64,000 nucleotides of DNA, from assembly GCA_049997955.1 (NCBI GenBank), contig JAEBDY010000006.1, positions 186,001-250,000 on the forward strand. The letters are read 5' to 3'. Below, in pieces: positions 1 to 8,275 of this stretch. Position 1 is the first letter of the stretch; each line of letters opens with the position of its first letter. The notes beneath the pieces were generated by a model. That model did no database searches, was not told the origin of the DNA, and saw only the letters and a list, made by a program, of their open reading frames with translations. The position numbers and the translations under genes are program-made. The stretch is from Umezawaea sp049997955 (lineage in GTDB: Bacteria; Actinomycetota; Actinomycetes; Mycobacteriales; Pseudonocardiaceae).

Positions 1-37
1 GCAGGTGCTGACCGAGGCGATCGGCCAGGTGAAGTGA
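1..37 (+). CDS. C-terminal end of an upstream gene (partial)
   Basis: Only the last eleven codons are present, ending at the TGA at 35-37. The visible tail reads QVLTEAIGQVK. Its stop overlaps the GTG start of the next gene by four bases (GTGA), so it is probably the first gene of the same operon as the ABC exporter. The fragment is too short to name; exporters of this kind often follow a regulator or sensor gene, but nothing here shows that. Confidence 0.6.
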   Translation, partial: QVLTEAIGQVK

Positions 38-1041
38 CCACTTCGACCAGCGCACGGGTGGAGTCCGCTCCGGCGGGCTCCACCCCGGTCCTCGCCGCCC
101 GCACGCGGGGTCTGCGCAAGACGTACGGCAACACGGTCGCGGTGGACCGGGTGGACCTCGACCTGCCCGAGGGCGCGGTGATGGGGATGCTCGGGCCGAA
201 CGGGTCCGGCAAGACGACGACCATCCGGATGCTGCTCGGCCTGGTCAAGCCGACCGAGGGCACCGTCGAGCTGCTCGGGCGGGCGTTGCCCGACGGGGCG
301 GCGGACTCGTTGCCGCACGTCGGTGCGCTGGTCGAGGGGCCGGGGTTCCACCCGTTCCTGTCCGGTCGGGAGAACCTGCGGCGCAACGCGGCGTTCGAAC
401 CGCTGCTGGCCACGGGGTCGGTCAAGCAGGCCGTGGAGGACGCGCTGGAGCGCGTGGGCCTCTCGCAGGCCGCGCACCGGCGGTACCGGGGGTACTCGCT
501 GGGCATGAAGCAGCGGCTGGGGTTGGCCGCGGCGCTGCTGGTCCCGCGCAGGCTGATCGTGCTGGACGAGCCGACCAACGGACTCGACCCGGCGGGCACG
601 CGCGAGGTGCGGAAGGTCATCGGCGACCTGCACGCGGCGGGCAGCACGGTGCTGGTGTCGTCGCACCTGCTGAGCGAGATCGAGGCGACCTGCACGCACG
701 TGGCCGTGCTGCACCGGGGAAACGTCGTGGCGCAAGGGGAACTCGCCGACCTGTTGCAGTCGGACAGCACCGCGCTCCAGGTGACGACGTCCGATGTGGA
801 CACCGCGTTGAACGTGCTGCGCACGGCCCGCATCTCGGCCCGCCCGACCGACGAGGGCGTGCGGGTCGAGCTGATCGGCACGACCGCGCCCGCCGTCTTC
901 CAGACCCTGGTGCAGGCGGGCGTGGAGATCCACGAGGCAGTGCGCCAGCGCACCGGCCTGGAGGAGCTGTTCGCCCGGCTCACCGAGGCCGAGGAGTCCG
1001 ACCACCTGTCCACCGTGGACACCAACGAGGGGGCACGATGA
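34..1041 (+). CDS. ABC-2 type exporter ATP-binding protein
   Basis: Cytoplasmic ATPase subunit of a drug- or antibiotic-type exporter, 335 residues. Walker A GPNGSGKT lies at residues 54-61, the signature YSLGMKQ at 154-160, Walker B LIVLDEP at 174-180 and the switch histidine at 211. The roughly 100 residues after the nucleotide-binding domain match the C-terminal extension of the DrrA/BcrA group. The GTG start overlaps the preceding stop by four bases and the stop overlaps the permease start by four bases, so ATPase and permease are translationally coupled. The substrate cannot be read from the sequence; peptide, lantibiotic or bacitracin-like efflux is typical of the group. Confidence 0.93.
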   Translation: MTTSTSARVESAPAGSTPVLAARTRGLRKTYGNTVAVDRVDLDLPEGAVMGMLGPNGSGKTTTIRMLLGLVKPTEGTVELLGRALPDGAADSLPHVGALVEGPGFHPFLSGRENLRRNAAFEPLLATGSVKQAVEDALERVGLSQAAHRRYRGYSLGMKQRLGLAAALLVPRRLIVLDEPTNGLDPAGTREVRKVIGDLHAAGSTVLVSSHLLSEIEATCTHVAVLHRGNVVAQGELADLLQSDSTALQVTTSDVDTALNVLRTARISARPTDEGVRVELIGTTAPAVFQTLVQAGVEIHEAVRQRTGLEELFARLTEAEESDHLSTVDTNEGAR

Positions 1042-1874
1042 CCACGGCTGTCGCCACGCGCGCCCCGTTGACCCGGCAGCTGCGCTCGGAGCTGCGCTGG
1101 ATCCTGCGCCGCCCGCGCACGGTGATCGGGCTGGGGCTGCTGTGCCTGGTCCCGGTCCTGGCCGGTGTCGGCCTGTGGTTCGCCGTCGACAACAGCGAGG
1201 GCCCAGCCGGTCCGGGGCTCGCGGCGATCATCTCGGGCAACGGGCTCGTCCTGCCGATCTTCACGCTGTTCCTGTCGCTGCCGCTGCTGCTGCCGCTGGT
1301 CGGCGCGATCTGGGCGGCCGACGGCCTGGCGGGCGAGGCGAACAGCGGCACGCTGCGCGGCCTGATGGTCGCGCCGGTCGGCAGGCTCCGCCTGCTGGGC
1401 ATCAAGGCGTTCGGCATCGCCGTCATGTCGCTGTTCGCGGTGACGCTCATGGCCGTGGTCGGCGTGATCACCGGGGTCGCCCTGTTCGGCATGGACGGGA
1501 TGCTCACGGTGTCCGGCACGACGCTGTCGGTCGGTGCGGCGCTGGGCCGGATCGTGCTGACGATCCTGCTGGTGACGTTCCAGGTGTGGGCCGTCGCCGC
1601 CGTCGCGCTGGCGATCTCCGCGTGCACCGAGCACCCGCTGGTGGTGATGGCCGCGACCATGGCCGGGATCATCGTGTTCGCCGTGCTCGGGGCGTTCAGC
1701 TCGCTGGACTGGCTCCAGCCCTACCTGATCACCACGGCGTGGAACGGCCTCGCCGACGTGATGCGCGATCCGCTGCCGACGGGCGAGCTGTGGAACAGCA
1801 CCGGTCTGGCCGCCTGCTACCTGCTGATCGGCCTGTCACTGGCCGCCATCCGCCTGGTCACCAAGGACGGCTAG
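1038..1874 (+). CDS. ABC-2 type transporter permease
   Basis: Integral membrane partner of the preceding ATPase, 278 residues with about six hydrophobic segments, including a long one near residues 35-55 and a C-terminal helix ending LAAIRLVTKDG. The order ATPase then permease with an ATGA overlap is the usual two-gene exporter arrangement. The last 39 bases overlap the end of the convergent thiamine-type ATPase gene, an unusually long tail-to-tail overlap. No conserved substrate-defining motif is visible. Confidence 0.88.
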   Translation: MTTAVATRAPLTRQLRSELRWILRRPRTVIGLGLLCLVPVLAGVGLWFAVDNSEGPAGPGLAAIISGNGLVLPIFTLFLSLPLLLPLVGAIWAADGLAGEANSGTLRGLMVAPVGRLRLLGIKAFGIAVMSLFAVTLMAVVGVITGVALFGMDGMLTVSGTTLSVGAALGRIVLTILLVTFQVWAVAAVALAISACTEHPLVVMAATMAGIIVFAVLGAFSSLDWLQPYLITTAWNGLADVMRDPLPTGELWNSTGLAACYLLIGLSLAAIRLVTKDG

Positions 1875-2834
1875 CCCGTCCGGGTCGACCGAGAGGCGCA
1901 CCCGGTCGCCGAGCGCGGGAGGCTCGGCGATCGGGGCGACCGCCTCGAACTCCTCGTCCCGCACGGTCACCAGCAGCCGCACGTGGTCGCGGCGGTGCAC
2001 CCGTTCCTCGACCACGCCTTCCAACGGCCCCCGTGCGTCGACGCGCAGCGCCGTGGAGCGCAGGCCGACCCGACCCGCGACGGTGACGCCCAGCAGGTCC
2101 AGCGCCACGTCGGCGGGCAGGATCTTGCCGCACCCCAGGAACTTCGCCGTGTCCACGTCGATCGGCAACCGCCACACCTCGGTGGGCGGGCCGACCTGCC
2201 GGATGCGGCCCGCGCGCATGACCGCGACCCGGTCGGCGAGCGTGAACGCCTCGTCGTGGTCGTGCGTGACGACCAGCGCCGTGGCGCCCGCTTCGCGCAG
2301 CAACCGGGCGAGGTCGACGGCCAACTGCTCGCGCAGCGCCCGGTCCAGCGCCGACAGCGGTTCGTCCAGCAGCAGCAAGCGGGGTCGTGGAGCCAGCGCG
2401 CGGGCCAGCGCGACCCGCTGCTGCTCGCCACCGGACAGCTCGGTGACCTTCCGCTTCTGGTAGCCGCCGAGGCCGACCAGTTCCAGCAGCTCGGCGACGC
2501 GCTTGTGCCGCGCCTCCGCCTCCACGCCGTGCATCCGCAGGCCGAACGCCACGTTGCCCGCCACGTCCCGGTGCGGGAACAGCTGCCCGTCCTGGAACAC
2601 CAGCCCGAAACCCCGGCGGTGCACCGGAACGCCCGCCAGGTCCTCGTCGTCCCACCGGACCGCGCCCGCGCTGGGCCGTTCCAGGCCCGCGACCGCGCGC
2701 AGCAGGGTCGACTTGCCGCAGCCGGACGGCCCGAGCAGCGCGACGACCTCCCCGTCGGCGACCGCCAGGTCCACATCGGACACCGCCACGACGTCGCCGT
2801 AGCGGACGCCGACCCCGTTGAGGCGCAACGACAT
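1836..2834 (-). CDS. thiQ: Thiamine-type ABC importer ATP-binding protein (ThiQ-like)
   Basis: ATPase of an importer, 332 residues. Walker A GPSGCGKST is at 35-43, the signature LSGGEQQ at 133-139 and Walker B LLLLDEP at 153-159. A C-terminal regulatory-type extension follows the nucleotide-binding domain. The ATG is joined to the permease stop as TGATG, so translation is coupled. The protein alone resembles ThiQ, PotA and iron-importer ATPases; the thiamine assignment comes from the TPP riboswitch ahead of the operon. It is the last of three leftward genes and its 3' end overlaps the convergent exporter permease gene. Confidence 0.87.
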   Translation of the reverse strand: MSLRLNGVGVRYGDVVAVSDVDLAVADGEVVALLGPSGCGKSTLLRAVAGLERPSAGAVRWDDEDLAGVPVHRRGFGLVFQDGQLFPHRDVAGNVAFGLRMHGVEAEARHKRVAELLELVGLGGYQKRKVTELSGGEQQRVALARALAPRPRLLLLDEPLSALDRALREQLAVDLARLLREAGATALVVTHDHDEAFTLADRVAVMRAGRIRQVGPPTEVWRLPIDVDTAKFLGCGKILPADVALDLLGVTVAGRVGLRSTALRVDARGPLEGVVEERVHRRDHVRLLVTVRDEEFEAVAPIAEPPALGDRVRLSVDPDGLAVLGDQADGGQ

Positions 2835-4435
2835 CAGAACTCCCCACCGCTGGGCACGCGCAGCTTCTCGATCAGCAGCACCGCGACGATCGTCACGACC
2901 ATCAGCATCGCGCACGCGGCGTACGCCATCTGGCTGTTGAGCTGGCCGGGCCGGGACATCAGCCGGGCGATCACGATCGGCAGCGTCGGCGCGTCCGGCC
3001 TGGCCAGGAAGCTGGTCGCGCCGAACTCCCCCAGCGCCACCACGAACCCGAACCCGGCCGCGGCGACCAGCGACCGGCCCGCGAGCGGCAGGTCGACCTC
3101 GCGCCACACCCGCCACGGGCTCGCGCCGAGCGTCGCGGCGGCCTGCCGCAGCCGTTCGTCGACCGCGCGCAGCACCGGCAGCACCATCCGCACGATCAGC
3201 GGCGTGACCACGAGCGCCTGCGCCAGCGGGACCAGCGCGGGTGACGTGCGCAGGTCACCGGGCAGGGCGTCCATGGTGATCAGGTACCCGAAGCCGACCG
3301 TCACGGCGGACACGCCGAGCGGCAGCATCAGCGCCGTGTCCAGCGCCTCGCCGATGCCGAGCGGCGTCCGGCCGCGCCGCAGCCCCACCAGCACGACGGC
3401 GGAGAACACCCCGATGGTCAGCGCCAGCAGAGTCGCGTCCGTGGCCGTGCGCACCGAGTTCATCGCCGCGTCGACCCCGGACACCGCGAGCGTCCCGCGC
3501 TCCCCCGTGCCGGTCAGCGCCCGGTAGCCCGCGAGGCTCCAGCCGTCCGCCGTGGACAGCGAGCGGACGATCAACCCGACCACGGGCACGAGCAGCGTGA
3601 GCACGACGGCGAACGCGGCCGCGACCACGCCCCACTCGCCGCCGGTCGGCCTGCGCACCACCTCGGCGTGCCCGCGCAGCGACAGCGCGGTCTCCCTCCG
3701 CCGACGCGCCAACGCGCCGAGCAGCAGCACGGCGAGCACGGCGGCGAACTGGAGCAGCGACAGCGCGGCGGCGCCGGACAGGTCGAACAGCTCCACCGTG
3801 CGCAGGTAGATCTCGGTCTCCAGCGTCCGGTAGCGCGCCCCGCCGAGCACCAGCACGACACCGAAGCTGGTGGCGCAGAACAGGAACACCACCGAGGCGG
3901 CCGACCCGATGGCGGGCAGCAGCGCGGGCAGCACGACCGACGCGAACGCCCGCGGCCGGGACGCGCCCAGCGCGCGGGCGGCGTCCTCGGCACGGCGGTC
4001 CGTGTGCGCCCACAGCCCGCCGACGGTCCGCGCCACCACGGCGACGTTGAAGAACGCGTTGGCCAGCACGATCGGCAGCACCCCGCCGTCCGGCCACAGC
4101 GCCCGGAAGGCCAGGCCCACCACCACGGTCGGCAGCACGAACGGCACCATCACCGCGGCCCGCACGAACCCCGTGCCCGCGACCTCGCACCGCGCCAGCA
4201 GGAACGCGACCGGCAGACCGGCGACCAGCGCCAACACCGTGGACGCCGCGGCCTGACCGAGGGTGAACCCGACCAGCTCCCACGTCCCGGCGGCGGTCAG
4301 CGCCTCGCCGACCCCGCCGTCGCGCAGGCCGAGGCGCACGATCGCGAGCACCGGCCAGGCGAAGAAGACCCCGAGGAACAGCAGCGGGACCAGTGCGGCG
4401 AACGCCCAGATCAGCCCACTACGAGCGTGCGCCAC
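2834..4435 (-). CDS. thiP: Thiamine-type ABC importer permease, duplicated (ThiP-like)
   Basis: A 533-residue membrane protein made of two homologous permease halves, about twelve transmembrane segments in all, the architecture of ThiP. Each half carries an EAA-type cytoplasmic loop, for example the stretch around DAARALGASRPR and the one around AAATLGASPWRVWRE. The GTG at 4435 is chosen because it begins immediately before the first transmembrane helix (AHARSGLIWAF); it overlaps the end of the binding-protein gene by 25 bases. Codons upstream of it in the same frame only shadow the binding-protein gene. It should form the membrane pore with the ATPase encoded next. Confidence 0.88.
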   Translation of the reverse strand: MAHARSGLIWAFAALVPLLFLGVFFAWPVLAIVRLGLRDGGVGEALTAAGTWELVGFTLGQAAASTVLALVAGLPVAFLLARCEVAGTGFVRAAVMVPFVLPTVVVGLAFRALWPDGGVLPIVLANAFFNVAVVARTVGGLWAHTDRRAEDAARALGASRPRAFASVVLPALLPAIGSAASVVFLFCATSFGVVLVLGGARYRTLETEIYLRTVELFDLSGAAALSLLQFAAVLAVLLLGALARRRRETALSLRGHAEVVRRPTGGEWGVVAAAFAVVLTLLVPVVGLIVRSLSTADGWSLAGYRALTGTGERGTLAVSGVDAAMNSVRTATDATLLALTIGVFSAVVLVGLRRGRTPLGIGEALDTALMLPLGVSAVTVGFGYLITMDALPGDLRTSPALVPLAQALVVTPLIVRMVLPVLRAVDERLRQAAATLGASPWRVWREVDLPLAGRSLVAAAGFGFVVALGEFGATSFLARPDAPTLPIVIARLMSRPGQLNSQMAYAACAMLMVVTIVAVLLIEKLRVPSGGEF

Positions 4436-5454
4436 TGGGACACCCACTGCTCGCGGTTGGCGCTGACCTGGTCGGCGGGCAGGGTCTGCGGCGACGTGGG
4501 CAGCGGCGCGGCCTTCGTCCACGACTCGGGCAGCTCCACGCCCTCGCGCGACGGGTAGACGTACATCTGCTCGGGCACGTCGGCCTGGAACTGCTCGGAG
4601 AGCAGGAAGTCCAGCACCTTCTTGGCGTCGTCGGGGTTCTTCGCGCCGGTCAGCACGCCCGCGTACTCGACCTGCCGGTAGCAGGTGTCGAGCACGGCCT
4701 TGGTGCGCGGGTTGCCGTCGTCGCCGATCTCGGCGGACGGCGACGACGCGTAGGACACGACGATCGGCCGCGGACCCTTGCCCGCGGAGCCGGAGAAGTC
4801 CTGGTTGTAGGCCTCTTCCCAACCGCTGACGACCTTGACGCCGTTGGCCTTGAGCTTGGTCCAGTACTCGGTCCAGCCCGTGGGGCCGTACTTGCCGACC
4901 GTGCCGAGCAGGAACGCGAGACCGGGCGACGAGGTCGCCGGGTCCTCGACGACGAGCATGTCCTTGTACTTCGGGTCGACCAGGTCGTCGTAGGACGTCG
5001 GTTCCGGCACGCCCTTGGCCGCGAGCCCGGCGATGTCGACGTTCAGGCACACGTCGCCGACGTCGACGGCGTGCAGCTTGCCGCTGGAGTCGACCTGGTA
5101 GCGCTGCGCGCCCTTGTCGCCCTCGGGGCTCCGGTACTCCGCGAACACGCCTTCGGTGAGCGCCCGCGAGGCGAACGTCGAGTCGACGCCGAACGCGACG
5201 TCGCCGATCGGGTTGGCCTTGGTGAGCACCAGCTTGTTGGTCAGCGCGCCCGCGTCGCCGCTGGCGACCGGCTTGATCGTGATGCCGGACGCGGCCTTGA
5301 AGGCGTCGAGCGTCTCCTGCTTGGCGGTGAACGAGTCGTGCGTCACCAGCGTGACGACGTGGTCGCTCGCGGCGGGCGTGGACGTGCCACCGCTCAGCGA
5401 ACACCCCGCGAGCAGCGACAGGCAGGCGGCAGCGGTCAGAACTCGGCGAAGCAT
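4411..5454 (-). CDS. thiB: Thiamine-type substrate-binding lipoprotein (TbpA/ThiB-like)
   Basis: Extracellular solute-binding lipoprotein of the importer, 347 residues. The signal peptide MLRRVLTAAACLSLLAGC ends in a lipobox, with Cys18 as the lipidated residue. The mature part has the two-lobed periplasmic-binding fold pattern (VTLVTHDSF near the start, SYASSPSAEIGDD in the second lobe), as in thiamine- and iron-binding proteins. The ATG at 5454 follows the conserved end of the TPP aptamer, whose GGGAGAG segment sits where the ribosome-binding site is expected. Thiamine, TMP or TPP is the probable ligand because of the riboswitch; the protein sequence alone would not settle it. Confidence 0.88.
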   Translation of the reverse strand: MLRRVLTAAACLSLLAGCSLSGGTSTPAASDHVVTLVTHDSFTAKQETLDAFKAASGITIKPVASGDAGALTNKLVLTKANPIGDVAFGVDSTFASRALTEGVFAEYRSPEGDKGAQRYQVDSSGKLHAVDVGDVCLNVDIAGLAAKGVPEPTSYDDLVDPKYKDMLVVEDPATSSPGLAFLLGTVGKYGPTGWTEYWTKLKANGVKVVSGWEEAYNQDFSGSAGKGPRPIVVSYASSPSAEIGDDGNPRTKAVLDTCYRQVEYAGVLTGAKNPDDAKKVLDFLLSEQFQADVPEQMYVYPSREGVELPESWTKAAPLPTSPQTLPADQVSANREQWVSQWRTLVVG

Positions 5455-5460
5455 CAGGTC

Positions 5461-5553
5461 TCTCCCTACACCGGCATGATCCGGATCAGGTTGGACGGTC
5501 GAAGGCTCGCGCGCCTTCCTCTCAGCCCGGCGCAGCACCGGACTCCCGTGGTA
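5461..5553 (-). promoter_or_regulatory. TPP riboswitch (THI element)
   Basis: Read on the minus strand, this leader carries both conserved halves of the thiamine pyrophosphate aptamer: CTGAGAGGAAGG at 5525-5514 and CCTGATCCGGATCATGCCGG at 5490-5471, followed by the GTAGGGA end. The closing helix begins with CGGGAG near 5548. The aptamer ends only a few bases before the ATG of the binding-protein gene, and the GGGAGAG of its 3' part doubles as the likely Shine-Dalgarno, which suggests control at translation initiation. Confidence 0.93.
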
Positions 5554-5590
5554 AGCGGCAGCGTACGCGACTCGGTGGGACGATCAGGCC

Positions 5591-5884
5591 ATGGCCGAAC
5601 TGATGACCGACGACCAGGTGACCGAAGCGCTGCGCGGGCTGCCGAGCTGGAGCGCCCAGGAGAACTCGCTGATGCGCATCGTGGAGCTGAAGAGCTTCGC
5701 GCAGGCCATCCAGGTGGTGAACCGGGTGGCCGAGATCGCGGAGAACGACGACCACCACCCGGACATCGACATCCGCTGGCGCACCCTGACGTTCCGGGTC
5801 AGCACCCACTCCAAGGGCGGCATCACCGCGCTCGACATCACCCTGGCCACCGAGATCGACGGCGTGGTCGACGCCCTCGGCTGA
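5591..5884 (+). CDS. Pterin-4a-carbinolamine dehydratase
   Basis: Small cytosolic enzyme of 97 residues, the normal family length. The characteristic active-site run DHHPDID (residues 55-61) and the later THSKGGIT segment are both present. The family dehydrates 4a-hydroxytetrahydropterin formed by pterin-dependent aromatic hydroxylases; actinobacterial copies often stand alone, as here, and their physiological partner is uncertain. The second methionine at residue 5 is an alternative start. It diverges from the riboswitch-controlled operon and converges on the mannosyltransferase gene with 15 bases between stops. Confidence 0.92.
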   Translation: MAELMTDDQVTEALRGLPSWSAQENSLMRIVELKSFAQAIQVVNRVAEIAENDDHHPDIDIRWRTLTFRVSTHSKGGITALDITLATEIDGVVDALG

Positions 5885-5899
5885 CCTAGCGCGCCTAAT

Positions 5900-7132
5900 T
5901 CACCGCTGGTCAGCGGGTTCCGGCTCGGACACCGGGCTGCCGACGTCGGCCCGCGGGTCCGACGTCCGGGCTCGCAGGCCGACCGCGATGGCGACCAGGG
6001 TGAGCAGGCCCGCGGCCGGGTAGACCCAGCCGAGCAGCGACTCCCACCAGGGGCGCGGGATGGTCCAGATGGAGTCCTGCCAGATCAGCAGGAACGAGAT
6101 CAGGAAGCTGCCGATCGCCACCACCCAGACGATCGCGGTGGCGTTGACCAGCCTGTTGCGGTTGGCCGTCCCGTACAGCAGCCACATCAGCGCGGGCACC
6201 GCCCAGACCCAGTGGTGGCTCCACGAGATCGGCGACACCAGCAGCCCGAACACCTGCACCACGACGATCGCGGCCAACGTCTGCCTGGCCCGCAGCGCTT
6301 CCCGCAGAGCCCACACCATGAGCACCACCGCCACCGCGACGCCCACCAGGTAGATCGGCCCGCTCTGCACGTCGTACCCGACGGTCCGCGACAGCGCCCC
6401 GCGCAGCGACTGGTTGATCGACGACCCGACCGGCCCGACCCGCGAGGCGTCGCCGAGCAGGTGGAACCAGTACTCCTCGGAGAGCTGCGGCGCGATCAGG
6501 AACCCGAAGCCGACGGTGAGCGCGAACGCGACCACCGACCAGATCGCCGCGGCGAACCGCTTGGTGCCGAGGAAGTAGACGCCGGACACCGCGGGCGTCA
6601 GCTTGATCCCGGCGGTCAACCCCACGCCGAACCCGGCCACCCACGGGCGGGAGCTCGCCATCGTGGCGAGGAGCACAGCCGCCAGCAGCAGGTTGATCTG
6701 CCCGTAGTTGAGCGTCGTGCGCACCGGCTCGACCCAGATCGCCAGCGCCGTCCACAGCATCGCGCGCCGGGACAGGTGCTCGGCGTCGATCATCCTCAGC
6801 GCCGTGCGGATCAACCAGTACAGGCAGGCGAGGCACAGGACCTGCCAGAACCACCGCGCAACGCCCCACGGGACCCACGACAGCGGCAGGAACACGAACG
6901 CCGAGAACGGCGGGTACGTGAACGGCAGCGCGAACTTGTCCGAGAACTCGCTCAAGCGCCACTCGTAGAGCAAACCGGTGAAGATCTCCGGCGACCCGTT
7001 CCGGTAGACCATGAGATCGATCATGGTCATCTGCGTCTGGAACGCGACCATCGTCAGCTGCCCCAGCAGGGACAACCCCAGCAGCCACGGCGCGACGGCG
7101 AGCACGCGGGCTTCCACGGCACGCGGATTCAC
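5900..7132 (-). CDS. GT87-family polyprenol-phosphate-mannose-dependent mannosyltransferase
   Basis: Multi-pass membrane protein of about 410 residues with ten or more hydrophobic segments and the early periplasmic-loop sequence MTMIDLMVYRNG carrying the catalytic-type aspartate of GT-C mannosyltransferases of the DUF2029/GT87 family. Members add alpha-1,2-mannose to phosphatidylinositol mannosides or lipoarabinomannan on the outer face of the membrane. The GTG at 7132 is chosen because a strong GAGGAGG lies about seven bases upstream; an ATG at 7213 in the same frame would add 27 residues but lacks a good ribosome site. PimE-like or Rv2181-like specificity cannot be separated by eye. Confidence 0.85.
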   Translation of the reverse strand: MNPRAVEARVLAVAPWLLGLSLLGQLTMVAFQTQMTMIDLMVYRNGSPEIFTGLLYEWRLSEFSDKFALPFTYPPFSAFVFLPLSWVPWGVARWFWQVLCLACLYWLIRTALRMIDAEHLSRRAMLWTALAIWVEPVRTTLNYGQINLLLAAVLLATMASSRPWVAGFGVGLTAGIKLTPAVSGVYFLGTKRFAAAIWSVVAFALTVGFGFLIAPQLSEEYWFHLLGDASRVGPVGSSINQSLRGALSRTVGYDVQSGPIYLVGVAVAVVLMVWALREALRARQTLAAIVVVQVFGLLVSPISWSHHWVWAVPALMWLLYGTANRNRLVNATAIVWVVAIGSFLISFLLIWQDSIWTIPRPWWESLLGWVYPAAGLLTLVAIAVGLRARTSDPRADVGSPVSEPEPADQR

Positions 7133-7246
7133 GCGAGGCCTCCTCGGGGTTGGCGGTAGTTTCAGTGTGAAGTAGGCGACTCGGGGAGCAAAAACGGGGT
7201 ACCCGAACGTCATGACAGGTGGGAGTCTCACAACCACGGGAGAATC

Positions 7247-7351
7247 ATGACCATGGACATCGTGGTGGCGCTGGTCGCCGCTGTCGGAATGCTGTTCACC
7301 GCGGGTGGCGTGCTGGCCCTTGCCGCACGCAACCGCCACCAGCTGCACTAG
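7247..7351 (+). CDS. 34-residue single-span membrane peptide
   Basis: ATG preceded by GGGAGA encodes a peptide beginning MTMDIVVALVAAVGMLF, a single hydrophobic span followed by a short basic tail ending RNRHQLH. The reading frame is followed within eleven bases by a textbook intrinsic terminator with a T-run, which argues that this short unit is really transcribed. It diverges from the mannosyltransferase gene. No family is recognised; it could be a small membrane regulator or a leader peptide. The call rests on gene signals and hydrophobicity only. Confidence 0.45.
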   Translation: MTMDIVVALVAAVGMLFTAGGVLALAARNRHQLH

Positions 7352-7361
7352 CCGTCCTGAC

Positions 7362-7398
7362 AAGGGGGTTGTCCCGACACCGGGGCATCCCCCTTTTT
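7362..7398 (+). terminator. Rho-independent terminator after the 34-residue peptide
   Basis: Stem AAGGGGG at 7362-7368 pairs with CCCCCTT at 7389-7395, followed by a run of five T. It is one of the few terminators in the window with a clear T-tract. Confidence 0.75.
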
Positions 7399-7522
7399 CC
7401 TGCCCTCCGCACGTTCCACCGACGCCGGTCTCGAACCGGAGGACGTGGACCCCGGTCCGCCGTGCCTCCCCGGATCGCCACGGCTTCCTCGATCCCGCCG
7501 CCGTTCCAACCCTCACGCGCCC

Positions 7523-8164
7523 TCACGCGCAGGCGTCGGCCAGGCGCTCTTCCCACCGCGGCGCCAACACCGACGGCTCCCCGAACCGCGCGCGCAGGTA
7601 CTCCCGCCGGCTGAGCGCCAGGGCGTTCTCCTGCCAGCGCCGCACCACCCACTCGCCCAACCCGCAGATCAGCCGCGCTTGCGCCACGGCCTCGGACACG
7701 CCCAACGGCACCGTGAACCGAGCCCGCCGCCGCAGTTCCTCCAGCGTCGAGGGCAGCGGGTCCGGCAGCGTCACGGGCCAGCGAAGATCACCGGACTCCA
7801 ACCGCGCGGCCTGCTGCTCGGCGACGACCTCCGCGTACCCACCCCGCGCTTCGGCCACCTCGGCCACCACCTCGGGCAACGTCACGGTGACCAGGCTCAC
7901 GTCGTTCCGCCCCTCGCCCAACGCCCACTCCCGCACCACCGCGGCGGCCTCGGCCGCGTCCCACGCCAACAGCGCCCGGCCGGCGCAGTGCTCCAACAAC
8001 GACTCCCCCACGGGCGCGACCCACTCACCGGTCGTCACGCCATCAGCGCTGAGGTGCGCGACAGCGACCTCACCGCCCGCCCGGCACACCACGACGTGCC
8101 CGATCATGGCGCGACCGTCGGCGGCGCGAGCGGACAACAGGCCGAGCTGGGTGTCGGTGGTCAT
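7523..8164 (-). CDS. Hypothetical protein, 213 residues
   Basis: Not recognised. The ATG at 8164 opens a soluble-looking protein without signal peptide or membrane span. The N-terminal half alternates hydrophobic strands (MIGHVVVCRAGGEVAVAHL) with short helices, and the C-terminal half is helical and Arg-rich (SRREYLRARFGE). Third-position GC is high throughout, supporting real coding. The next gene, on the other strand, starts 111 bases upstream of it. Between the terminator at 7398 and the stop at 7523 nothing further is evident. Confidence 0.6.
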   Translation of the reverse strand: MTTDTQLGLLSARAADGRAMIGHVVVCRAGGEVAVAHLSADGVTTGEWVAPVGESLLEHCAGRALLAWDAAEAAAVVREWALGEGRNDVSLVTVTLPEVVAEVAEARGGYAEVVAEQQAARLESGDLRWPVTLPDPLPSTLEELRRRARFTVPLGVSEAVAQARLICGLGEWVVRRWQENALALSRREYLRARFGEPSVLAPRWEERLADACA

Positions 8165-8275
8165 ACCCGTCCATCGCGACCGTGATCATTTCGTTTCGCC
8201 GACCCCGAGCACAGCTCGTCCACCAGGCCGTTCGCTCTCGTGGCTCGAACGCCGTCGAGTCGCTACCGTTGAACC

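Noticed and set aside
1836..3116. A longer N-terminal form of the ThiQ-like protein starting at 3116
   Set aside because: The extra residues shadow the permease gene; the TGATG junction at 2834 and the family N-terminus fix the start.
7405..7445. tRNA-like T-loop (GGTTCGAGACC on the minus strand)
   Set aside because: The stem has only four pairs, and no matching acceptor stem, D-arm or anticodon arm can be found at the proper distance.
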